Source of the DNA: Magnetospira sp.
GTDB taxonomy: Bacteria > Pseudomonadota > Alphaproteobacteria > Rhodospirillales > Magnetospiraceae
NCBI GenBank assembly: GCA_028277325.1
Contig: JANQGL010000282.1
Coordinates: forward strand, 1 to 6,620
DNA length: 6,620 bases
Reading direction: 5' to 3'
In this document: positions 1-6,090 of the stretch, piece after piece
Position numbering within the stretch: the first letter of the stretch is position 1
Layout of the letters: each line of letters begins with the position of its first letter
Made by a program: the position numbers and the translations under genes
The notes under the pieces: model-generated
Told to the model about the DNA's origin: nothing
Databases searched by the model: none
The model's input: only the letters and a program-made list of their open reading frames with translations

Positions 1-39
1 TCGCAGCCATCATCGCAGGTCGATGATTGTCAACAGGCC

Positions 40-107
40 CTAGTGCAGCGATCCAAACGAAAGATTCGGGCGAAGGTCGACATTCGTTTGGTGAATCGCT
101 GCACTAG
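40..107. repeat. CTAG-bounded palindromic element 1
   Basis: Imperfect inverted repeat. The left arm (40-61) begins ctagtgcagcgat and ends ccaaacgaa. The right arm (83-107) begins ttcgtttgg and ends atcgctgcactag. The arms are complementary along their whole length except for three extra bases in the right arm, and enclose a 21-base centre. Both outer ends are CTAG. The right-hand CTAG (104-107) is shared with the next element. This could be a MITE-like remnant or a hairpin-forming intergenic repeat; no coding content is supported. Confidence 0.7.
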
Positions 108-181
108 TGTGGTGGATTCGAAGTTCGCGATAGTATTCGGGACAGGGTCCATGGCGAACTTCGACTCCGAAACCAAACTAG
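104..181. repeat. CTAG-bounded palindromic element 2
   Basis: Imperfect palindrome bounded by CTAG at 104-107 and 178-181. The core arms tcgaagttcgc (118-128) and gcgaacttcga (154-164) are perfectly complementary. The outer parts (ctagtgtggtgg on the left, accaaactag on the right) are complementary with a few mismatches and a short insertion. The centre is about 25 bases. Its core arms closely resemble those of element 3, so the two look like diverged copies of one family. Confidence 0.62.
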
Positions 182-195
182 AATCAAGAGGCTAT

Positions 196-270
196 CTAGT
201 GTCCTCATCGAATCCGAAGTTCGAAATCGCCCGCCCCATCATGCAACGAACTTCGGACTCGGGACATCAG
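196..270. repeat. CTAG-started palindromic element 3
   Basis: Arms cgaatccgaagttcg (209-223) and cgaacttcggactcg (247-261) are complementary at 14 of 15 positions. The left end is ctagtgtcctc (196-206). The right end, ggacatcag (262-270), looks like a decayed form of the expected ggacactag. It shares the ctagtgt start and the gaagttcg core with element 2. The centre differs between copies while the arms are kept, which fits either a structured repeat or a short mobile-element remnant. Confidence 0.58.
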
Positions 271-278
271 GAGCCTGA

Positions 279-317
279 CCGGCTTCATCATGGGATCGAC
301 GGCGTCATCCCAGCCGG
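279..317. other. Compound stem-loop upstream of the kinase gene
   Basis: The inner hairpin pairs tgggat (291-296) with atccca (307-312), continued by gac (298-300) with gtc (304-306) across a 3-base loop and one bulged C. An outer stem ccggc (279-283) with gccgg (313-317) encloses it, leaving a 7-base bulge on the left side. No T-run follows on either strand, so it is not a standard intrinsic terminator. The role is unknown. It lies before the proposed kinase promoter and might end an upstream transcript. The rest of 271-360 shows nothing recognisable. Confidence 0.35.
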
Positions 318-361
318 ACCCGCCGGCCCGGAACCCCACACCAAGCCGACCGCAATTCCAC

Positions 362-391
362 TTGTCGCGTCGAGGAGCCAATTGCTATATA
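362..391 (+). promoter_or_regulatory. Possible housekeeping-type promoter for the kinase/regulator pair
   Basis: TTGTCG (362-367) and TATATA (386-391) are separated by 18 bases, a plausible sigma-70-type pair. The -10 lies in a conspicuously AT-rich patch in otherwise GC-rich sequence. Transcription would start near 398, giving a leader of about 60 bases to the GTG start at 457, or about 14 bases to the alternative TTG at 412. The -35 match is only partial, so this is a weak prediction from sequence alone. Confidence 0.35.
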
Positions 392-456
392 CTTATGGCT
401 AGGATGCCTGTTTGGCCCGTCGACACACCGGACCGGTAATCAGGGGAATTAAGGTC

Positions 457-2052
457 GTGCCCATCCGTCGCCAGGCAACGCTGCTGTTCGCATTCGCGGT
501 CGTCCTCTCCGTGGTCGCCGGCATCGTGATCGTGCAGGCGCTGCATCAGGCGCACCGGACCCTGCGCCTGTTCGAGTTGACCCACCAGATCTGCCTGTCG
601 TCGAGCGAACTCTCGCTGGTCGCGGCGGAGGGCATGCTGATCCGCGACACCGCCGCGCGGGCCGAATTCGACGCGGCCCATAGGGCGTTTCGCGGACAAC
701 TGGACCTGTTCGTCCGCGCCGTCGACCCCCGACTCGGGGAACGCATCTCGCGGCTGCCGGCCCAGGAGGTGACCCTGCCGGAGCACATGGGCGAAACCTA
801 TCCCGAGCTCGAACAGGTTTACGTGATCCTCGGACAGGCCCGCGAGGTCTACGAACACGCGGTGCCCGACTGGATATCGGTTGCCGGCGACGCCGATCCG
901 CAGTTGCGGTTGATTCCCGTGGCCAGCCAGTTCGTGATCTGGAATGCGGTCCGGAACCTGACGGACGGTCTTTCCGCGCGGCTTTCGAGGAAGGTCGCCG
1001 CCGCCCAGAACCGGTTGCTGCTGGCCGGCTTCGGCGTGTCGGCGTCGATGGTCGTCCTGCTCGGCATCATCGTCGTCACGCTGGGCAGGCGGCTCGCCTA
1101 TCCGCTGACCCGCATGGCGGCGCAGGTCCAGGCGTTCGGCGCCGGCCACCAGACCGTCCGGCTCCACGACTACGGCGAGAACGAACTGGGGGATCTGGCG
1201 CGGGCGTTCAACCGCATGGCCGACAACCTGTCCGAGGTGACCGCGTCGCGCGACGACCTCGACGCCGAAATGCGGCAGCGCGTCGCGGCGGAAGCGGCGC
1301 GCGAAGAGGCCCTGGCGGAGTTGAAACGCTCCAACGACGAGTTGGAACTGTTCGCCTACGCGGCGTCGCACGACCTTTTGGAGCCTTTGCGCGCGGTGTC
1401 GGGCTATACGGGCCTCCTGCGCCGGCGCTACGCCGACACCCTCGACGAGCGCGGCATCAAATACATCAAGGGCGCCGAAGACGGGGCCTTGCGGATGCAG
1501 GAGATGATCGACGCCCTGCTGGCGTTTTCCCGGGTGACCACGCGCGGCGGCGCGTTCGCCCCGGCGGACGTCAATCAGGCCGTATCGATGGCCTGGGAAA
1601 ACCTGGCCAGCGCCGCCTCCGACACCGGTGCCCGCATCGAGGTTGCGCCGCTGCCGCGCCTCGTATGCGATGCGGGGCAACTGACCCGGCTGTTCCAGAA
1701 CCTGTTCTCGAACGCCATCAAGTTTCGGCGCGCCGACGCGCCGCCGCACATTCGGGTCTCGGCGGCACGCGCTGGCGGGTTCTGGAGGATCGACGTCTCG
1801 GACAACGGCATCGGCATCGACGAACGGGATTTCGAGCGCATTTTCGTGATCTTCCGTCGTCTGCACCGGGAGGACGAATACCCGGGAACGGGCCTCGGCC
1901 TGGCCCTGTGCCGGCGGATCGCCGAACGCCACGGCGGACACGTCGCGGTGCGCTCCGCGATCGGTCGGGGGTCGACGTTCTCGGTCTTCCTGGGCGCCGA
2001 TCTCGAACCCCTGCCATCCCGACCGAAAGCAGACAAGAGGACTGTCAGATGA
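457..2052 (+). CDS. Membrane sensor histidine kinase (HAMP, phytochrome-type HisKA, HATPase)
   Basis: Inner-membrane two-component sensor kinase, 531 residues from the chosen GTG. Membrane segment 1 is at about 8-29, an extracytoplasmic mostly helical sensor region at 30-186, and membrane segment 2 at about 187-209. HAMP follows (about 210-262, with ENELGDLARAFNRM), then a short coiled coil and HisKA with phospho-acceptor His305 in ASHDLLEPLR. The ATPase domain has the N box around Asn419, DNGIGI from Asp449 and GTGLGL from Gly477. The dimerisation box and ERIF-IFRRLH stretch resemble kinases of the Cph1 phytochrome type, but no GAF or PHY domain is present. The signal is unknown. The stop overlaps the regulator start (ATGA), so the two are surely partners. 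GTG 457 follows AGGGGA at 9 bases and gives a short N-terminus before the first membrane segment; TTG 412, with AGGA 7 bases upstream, is an in-frame alternative. Confidence 0.9.
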   Translation: MPIRRQATLLFAFAVVLSVVAGIVIVQALHQAHRTLRLFELTHQICLSSSELSLVAAEGMLIRDTAARAEFDAAHRAFRGQLDLFVRAVDPRLGERISRLPAQEVTLPEHMGETYPELEQVYVILGQAREVYEHAVPDWISVAGDADPQLRLIPVASQFVIWNAVRNLTDGLSARLSRKVAAAQNRLLLAGFGVSASMVVLLGIIVVTLGRRLAYPLTRMAAQVQAFGAGHQTVRLHDYGENELGDLARAFNRMADNLSEVTASRDDLDAEMRQRVAAEAAREEALAELKRSNDELELFAYAASHDLLEPLRAVSGYTGLLRRRYADTLDERGIKYIKGAEDGALRMQEMIDALLAFSRVTTRGGAFAPADVNQAVSMAWENLASAASDTGARIEVAPLPRLVCDAGQLTRLFQNLFSNAIKFRRADAPPHIRVSAARAGGFWRIDVSDNGIGIDERDFERIFVIFRRLHREDEYPGTGLGLALCRRIAERHGGHVAVRSAIGRGSTFSVFLGADLEPLPSRPKADKRTVR

Positions 2053-2489
2053 GCGTCGACGACGTCCCGAAAATCGTCAACATCCTGATGGTCGACGATT
2101 CCGAGTCCGACGTGGACATCACCCGCGAGGTGATGGAGGAAAGCAAGATCGCCAACCGTCTCGACGTGGTGCACAACGGCGAGGAGGCGCTCAGGTACCT
2201 GCGGGCCGATCCCCCCTATCAGGACCGCGTGTTCCCCGACATCCTCCTGCTCGACCTGAACATGCCGAAGATGGACGGCCGCCAGGTCCTGACGGAAATC
2301 CGCGAGGACCCGGCCCTGACCCATCTCCCGGTGGTGGTCCTGACCAGTTCCCGATCCGAGGAGGACATCGCCAAGTCCTACCGGCTGCACGCCAACTGCT
2401 ATGTCAGCAAGCCGATCGGGATCGACCAGTTCATCAGGGTGGTCAACCAGCTCGGCAATTTCTGGCTGACCGTCGTCAGGCTGCCGTAA
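2049..2489 (+). CDS. Single-domain response regulator, Rcp1-like
   Basis: A 146-residue receiver domain with no output domain. The acidic pair is Asp16/Asp17, the phospho-acceptor Asp69 (LLLDLNMPKMDG), the switch Thr99 (VVLTSS) and Lys121 before Pro122. The loop between the second helix and third strand (RADPPYQDRVFPDILLLDLN) is typical of the Rcp1 family, which pairs with phytochrome-type kinases, and this matches the neighbouring kinase's HisKA type. AAGAGGA at 2035-2041 lies 7 bases before the ATG, and the ATG overlaps the kinase stop by 4 bases, indicating translational coupling. With no DNA-binding domain, it probably acts by protein-protein interaction or in a phosphorelay. Its target is not visible here. 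Confidence 0.93.
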   Translation: MSVDDVPKIVNILMVDDSESDVDITREVMEESKIANRLDVVHNGEEALRYLRADPPYQDRVFPDILLLDLNMPKMDGRQVLTEIREDPALTHLPVVVLTSSRSEEDIAKSYRLHANCYVSKPIGIDQFIRVVNQLGNFWLTVVRLP

Positions 2490-2515
2490 GCGCCCCCCTC
2501 GCCTCCGGCGCCCCC

Positions 2516-3160
2516 TCACAGGCCGAGAAACGGCTGCACCAGACGCGGCACCAGACCGTGGAACCGCAGCGGCGCGTCGGTGGCGACGAGGCACACGCAG
2601 TCGCCGCCCTCATCGGCGATCGGCCGATGGTCGTGGGTCGCGTCCATGTCCGCCAGATCGCCGCTCCGGTATTCCCCCGTCTCGTCGTGGAACGCGCCGT
2701 CGAGGACCAGGGTGAATTCCTGGCCGGCATGGGTATGGCGCGGCAACGCGGTGCCGGGGGCGATCCGGAACAGGCGCAGGGTCCCGCCGGCCGGCCGCGA
2801 CAGCGACAGCGGGTAATGCCGCACGCCGCGCGCCAGGCCGCGCCACGGCACCGCCGCGAGATCCCGGTCGAGGTAGTCGGCCAGCGGGCGAGGCACGTCG
2901 CGCGCCGCCACCGGACCCGGCGCGGCGCCGGGTCCCCGGTCGAGACGCGCCAGGATCGCGTCGCGACGGGCCGCCGACGGCGGCGCGGCCGGCAACGCCT
3001 CGAACAAGGCGCCGCCCAGGGCCTCGGCCGCCCGCATTCGCTCCCGGCAATGGCCGCAGAGCGCCAGATGGGTGGCCAGGACCACCGACAGGCCCTCGCC
3101 CAGGGTGCCGGCCGCGGAGGCGACGAGGGTCGGGTCGGCGGGGTGGTGGCGGATCGTCAT
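2516..3160 (-). CDS. chrR: ChrR-family zinc anti-sigma factor with C-terminal cupin
   Basis: Cytoplasmic anti-sigma factor, 214 residues, expected to bind and silence the sigma factor encoded just upstream. The N-terminal zinc anti-sigma domain has His6, His31, Cys35 and Cys38 (HLALCGHC), the same spacing as the zinc ligands known for Rhodobacter sphaeroides ChrR. The C-terminal cupin (about 105-200) carries His142, His144, Glu148 and His178, matching the second metal site, which in that species is needed for the response to singlet oxygen. A Pro/Ala/Arg-rich linker lies at about 57-92. The ATG overlaps the sigma factor stop (ATGA, 3157-3160), and GGGAG (3168-3172) lies upstream at good spacing. 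Its gene end faces the response regulator gene across 26 bases with no clear terminator. Confidence 0.94.
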   Translation of the reverse strand: MTIRHHPADPTLVASAAGTLGEGLSVVLATHLALCGHCRERMRAAEALGGALFEALPAAPPSAARRDAILARLDRGPGAAPGPVAARDVPRPLADYLDRDLAAVPWRGLARGVRHYPLSLSRPAGGTLRLFRIAPGTALPRHTHAGQEFTLVLDGAFHDETGEYRSGDLADMDATHDHRPIADEGGDCVCLVATDAPLRFHGLVPRLVQPFLGL

Positions 3161-3762
3161 GCCGGGTCTCCCGTGTCGTCGAGCGCGTCGCGCACCTTCT
3201 TGAAGGCCAGCCGCAGGCGCGATTTCACGGTGCCGAGGGGAATGCCCAACCGCTCGGCGATGGCCGGATGCGGCAGGTCCTCGAAAAACGACATCCGGAC
3301 CACCGCCGCCTGGTCCGGCGGCAGGTCGTCGACCGCGCGCCGCAGCCGCGCCGCCGCGCGCGCCGCGCCGATCTCGGTCTCCGCGTCGCCCGCCGGGTCG
3401 ACCAGGGTCGCCTCGTCGATGTCGACCGTCGGCCGGCGTTCGCGGCGCAGCCGGTCGATGCGCAGGTTGCGGGCGATGGTGAACACCCAGGTCGCGGCAC
3501 CGGCCTTGCGCGGATCGAACAACGCCGCCTTGCGCCATACCGCGAGCAGGGTGTCCTGGGCCAGGTCCTCGGCCTGCGCCGGCGAGGCGCCGCCGCGCTG
3601 CATGTAGGCCGTCACGCGCGGTGCGAAGTGGTCGTAGAGGATCAAGAAAGCCTCCCGGTCGCCATGCTCCGCGACGGCACGGAGACAGCGCGCCAAATCG
3701 GTGTCGTCGGTCGCCGCGGCGCCGGTTTCGGCGGTCGCGGCCAAGCATTCTGCGGCGGTCAT
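3157..3762 (-). CDS. rpoE: ECF sigma factor, RpoE of the ChrR-controlled group
   Basis: Group IV (ECF) RNA polymerase sigma factor, 201 residues. Region 2 spans about 39-110 (FLILYDHFAPRV, then AEDLAQDTLLAVWRKA, then WVFTIARNLRIDRLRRERR). Region 4 spans about 145-194 with the helix-turn-helix HPAIAERLGIPLGTVKSRL. No other domains are present. The downstream chrR gene overlaps by 4 bases, identifying it as the ECF group controlled by ChrR and activated by singlet oxygen in Rhodobacter sphaeroides. A matching promoter-like site sits just upstream at 3780-3807, implying autoregulation. The first ~20 residues are poorly conserved-looking and the predicted leader is only about 11 bases with a weak ribosome site, so a downstream non-ATG start, such as TTG at codon 7, cannot be excluded. 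Confidence 0.93.
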   Translation of the reverse strand: MTAAECLAATAETGAAATDDTDLARCLRAVAEHGDREAFLILYDHFAPRVTAYMQRGGASPAQAEDLAQDTLLAVWRKAALFDPRKAGAATWVFTIARNLRIDRLRRERRPTVDIDEATLVDPAGDAETEIGAARAAARLRRAVDDLPPDQAAVVRMSFFEDLPHPAIAERLGIPLGTVKSRLRLAFKKVRDALDDTGDPA

Positions 3763-3779
3763 TGCCGTCGTATCCCGTT

Positions 3780-3807
3780 ATTACGCCTCAGGCGGCCGGC
3801 CGGATCA
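3780..3807 (-). promoter_or_regulatory. RpoE-type promoter driving rpoE-chrR
   Basis: On the - strand, TGATCC (3807-3802), 16 bases, CGTAAT (3785-3780). This resembles the RpoE promoter described in Rhodobacter sphaeroides (TGATC-type -35, with the TA of the -10 about 18 bases downstream). The expected start near 3773 lies about 11 bases before the rpoE ATG. The same architecture recurs on the opposite strand at 3877-3904, which strengthens both calls. Confidence 0.75.
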
Positions 3808-3876
3808 CCCGGCCTCGAACATTTCCGTCCCGCTCCTCAAGATGGGAAGCCCGCACCCGCCGGGCCAGCGTCGATG

Positions 3877-3904
3877 TGATCCGCCGTCGCCCGCCCGTCG
3901 TATT
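3877..3904 (+). promoter_or_regulatory. RpoE-type promoter driving the oxidoreductase/DUF1365/cfa operon
   Basis: TGATCC (3877-3882), 16 bases, CGTATT (3899-3904): same -35 and spacer length as the leftward rpoE site, and five of six matching -10 bases. Transcription would start near 3911, giving a leader of about 50 bases to the ATG at 3962. The other TGATCC hexamers I noticed in the window, all inside genes, are not followed by a CGTA at this distance. The sequence between the two -35 boxes (3808-3876) shows nothing further that I can name. Confidence 0.75.
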
Positions 3905-3961
3905 GACAGCACACGCCTCACCGGCCAACCATACCGAAAAGGCGAACCGGGCGGAAACATC

Positions 3962-5302
3962 ATGCGCATTGCGATAATCGGAAGCGGGATCAGCGGACTC
4001 GCCGCGGCATGGCTGCTGTCGCGCGATCACGAGGTGACCGTGTACGAGAAGGACGCCCACCCGGGCGGCCACGCCAACACGGTGACGGTTGCCGACCCCG
4101 AGGTCGGGCGGATCGCGGTCGATACCGGATTCATCGTCTACAACGAGGTCAACTATCCGAACCTGGTCGCCCTGTTCGATCACCTGGGGGTCGCCACCCT
4201 GCCGACCGACATGTCGTTCGCGGTGTCGGCCGACGACGGAGGCTTCGAATACGCGGGCCGCGGCCCGGGCGGCCTTCTGGCGCAGCGCCGCAACCTGTTC
4301 CGGCCCCGGCTGTGGCGCATGGCGGGCGACGTCCTGCGGTTCTACCGCAACGCGCCCCGCGTGCTCGACCGCCCGGACGCCGAAACCCTCACCCTGGGCG
4401 ACCTGCTGCGCGAGGGCGGCTACGGCGCCGCCTTCGTCAACGACCACATCCTGCCCATGGGCGCCGCCATCTGGTCGACCCCGACCGACCGCATGCTCGA
4501 CCATCCGGCCGCCTCCCTCGTCCGCTTCATGGCCAACCACGGCCTGCTGAAACTGCGCGGCCGCCCGCAATGGCGCACCGTGCGCGGCGGCAGCCGCGAA
4601 TACGTGGCCAGGATCAGCGCCCCGTTCGCCGATCGCGTCCGCCTGGAAACCGCCGTCACCGCGGTCACCCGCCTGCCGGACCGGGTCCGGGTGGACGATT
4701 GCCGAGGCGGCGGCGAGACGTTCGATCAGGTGGTGTTCGCCAGCCATGCCGATCAGACCCTGGCCCTGCTGGCCGATCCGGAGGACGCCGAGCGACAGGT
4801 CCTCGGGGCCTTCTCCTATCAGCCCAACCGGGCCGTCCTGCATGCGGACGCCCGCCTCATGCCGCGCACCCGGCGCGCCTGGGCGAGTTGGAACTACCTG
4901 TCGCGACGCCGACCGGCGGACGGCGACGCGGGTCCCGGCCTCTGCGTCACCTACTGGATGAACGCCCTGCAATCGCTGCGCAGCCGTGATCCGCTGCTGG
5001 TCACCCTCAACCCGCCGACGCCGCCCGATCCCGGGACCGTGTTCGGCACCTTCGACTACCGACACCCGGTGTTCGATGCGGCGGCCGGACGCATGCGGGC
5101 GCGGATGTGGTCGTTGCAGGGCCACCGCCGCACCTGGTACTGCGGGGCCTATCTCGGCGACGGATTCCACGAGGACGGCCTGCAGGCCGGCCTGGCGGTC
5201 GCCGAGGCCCTGGGCGGCGCGCGGCGGCCGTGGACGGTGGCCGACGAGTCGGGACGCCTGCACCTGCCGGCCACCTGGGGCGGCGCGACGGGGACGGCAT
5301 GA
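3962..5302 (+). CDS. NAD/FAD-binding amine-oxidase-like oxidoreductase (COG2907 type)
   Basis: Predicted soluble flavoprotein, 446 residues. The N-terminal dinucleotide-binding fold has Gly7, Gly9 and Gly12 (IIGSGISGLAAAWLL), an acidic Glu29 at the end of the second strand (VYEKDAHPGGH), and Gly35-Gly36. The segment DTGFIVYNEVNYPNL and the C-terminal WYCGAYLGDGFHEDGLQAGL are typical of this family; the latter is the usual C-terminal FAD contact region. The substrate is not established from sequence. Its position before DUF1365 and a Cfa-like methyltransferase points to work on unsaturated or methylated fatty acyl chains. In Rhodobacter sphaeroides these same families form part of the RpoE regulon. 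ATG 3962 follows a GGCGGA-like ribosome site. The frame stays open upstream to 3701, but that part covers the promoter region and is not coding. The stop overlaps the next gene by 4 bases. Confidence 0.9.
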   Translation: MRIAIIGSGISGLAAAWLLSRDHEVTVYEKDAHPGGHANTVTVADPEVGRIAVDTGFIVYNEVNYPNLVALFDHLGVATLPTDMSFAVSADDGGFEYAGRGPGGLLAQRRNLFRPRLWRMAGDVLRFYRNAPRVLDRPDAETLTLGDLLREGGYGAAFVNDHILPMGAAIWSTPTDRMLDHPAASLVRFMANHGLLKLRGRPQWRTVRGGSREYVARISAPFADRVRLETAVTAVTRLPDRVRVDDCRGGGETFDQVVFASHADQTLALLADPEDAERQVLGAFSYQPNRAVLHADARLMPRTRRAWASWNYLSRRRPADGDAGPGLCVTYWMNALQSLRSRDPLLVTLNPPTPPDPGTVFGTFDYRHPVFDAAAGRMRARMWSLQGHRRTWYCGAYLGDGFHEDGLQAGLAVAEALGGARRPWTVADESGRLHLPATWGGATGTA

Positions 5303-6090
5303 GGTCGGCCCTCTATCACGGCACCGTGGTCCACCGGAGGTTGCGCCCGAAGCCGCATCGCCTGCGTTACCGGGTGTTTTCCCTCCTGCTCGACCTGGAC
5401 GACCTGCCGCGCCTGGGACGCGACGTCAAGCGGCTGGTCCACAACCGGTTCGGCCTGTTCTCGTTTCACGACCGGGACCACGGCCCGGGCGACGGGTCGC
5501 TGCTGCGCCCCTGGGTCGAGGACACCCTCCGCGCGGCCGGGATTTCGGAGCCGCCGGCCCGGGTGGCGATCCTGACCTATCCCCGCATCCTCGGCTACGT
5601 GTTCAATCCGCTGTCGGTCTATTTCTGCCATGACGCGGCCGACCGGGTGACGGCGGTCCTCTACGAGGTGTCCAACACCTTCCGCGAGCGCCACACCTAC
5701 GTGATCCCGACCGAGGGCGGGGGCCGCATCCGCCAGGAATGCGACAAGCGGATGTATGTCTCGCCGTTCATCGGCATGCGGGCCACCTATCGCTTCCATC
5801 TGCGGCCGCCCGACGCGGCGGTGACCGTCGGCATCCGCCAGTCGGACCCGCAGGGACCGCTCCTGAACGCGGTGTTCAGCGGCCGCCGCGAGGACCTGAG
5901 CGACGCCGCGTTGCGCCGCGCCTTCCTGCGCTATCCCCTGATGACCTTCAAGGTGATCGCCGGCATCCACTGGGAAGCCCTGCTGCTGTGGCGCAAGGGC
6001 GCCCCGGTGCACCGCCACGAGACCGCCCCGGCCGTGCCGTTCTCGGTCGGCCGTTCCGTTTCCCCAGCCATCGAGGATTCCGGACCATGA
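5299..6090 (+). CDS. DUF1365 family protein
   Basis: A 263-residue protein of the DUF1365 family, which very often sits between a COG2907 oxidoreductase and a cyclopropane-fatty-acid-synthase-like gene, as here. Family features seen: the N-terminal YHGTVVHRRLRPKPHRLRY (residues 6-24), LDLDDLPRL, FSFHDRDHG (54-62), the signature LTYPRILGYVFNPLSVYF (92-109), EVSNTFRERHTY (123-134) and KRMYVSPF. There is no convincing signal peptide. The biochemical role is not known to me; a part in fatty acyl modification is inferred from the operon. GGGGA (5290-5294) precedes the ATG, which overlaps the upstream stop (ATGA); the stop overlaps the next start the same way. Confidence 0.92.
   Translation: MRSALYHGTVVHRRLRPKPHRLRYRVFSLLLDLDDLPRLGRDVKRLVHNRFGLFSFHDRDHGPGDGSLLRPWVEDTLRAAGISEPPARVAILTYPRILGYVFNPLSVYFCHDAADRVTAVLYEVSNTFRERHTYVIPTEGGGRIRQECDKRMYVSPFIGMRATYRFHLRPPDAAVTVGIRQSDPQGPLLNAVFSGRREDLSDAALRRAFLRYPLMTFKVIAGIHWEALLLWRKGAPVHRHETAPAVPFSVGRSVSPAIEDSGP

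Noticed and set aside
279..317. Intrinsic terminator
   Set aside because: The stem-loop is good but no T-run follows on either strand, so I list it only as a structure of unknown role.
43..402. 119-codon open frame on the + strand across the left intergenic region
   Set aside because: It runs straight through the palindromic elements, the stem-loop and the proposed promoter, has no recognisable domain, and its composition differs from the genuine genes here.
385..1941. 518-codon open frame antisense to the histidine kinase
   Set aside because: Rich in Arg, Gly, Val and Gln with no family motifs; it mirrors a well-supported kinase gene and is a GC-driven shadow frame.
2516..3748. A single 410-codon frame that would fuse extra N-terminal sequence to ChrR
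   Set aside because: The part beyond 3160 is an out-of-frame reading of rpoE. The ChrR start at 3160 has a good ribosome site and the canonical ligand spacing from that Met.
3701..3961. Upstream extension of the oxidoreductase frame to 3701
   Set aside because: It would overlap the start of rpoE and both promoters; ATG 3962 begins exactly at the dinucleotide-binding strand.
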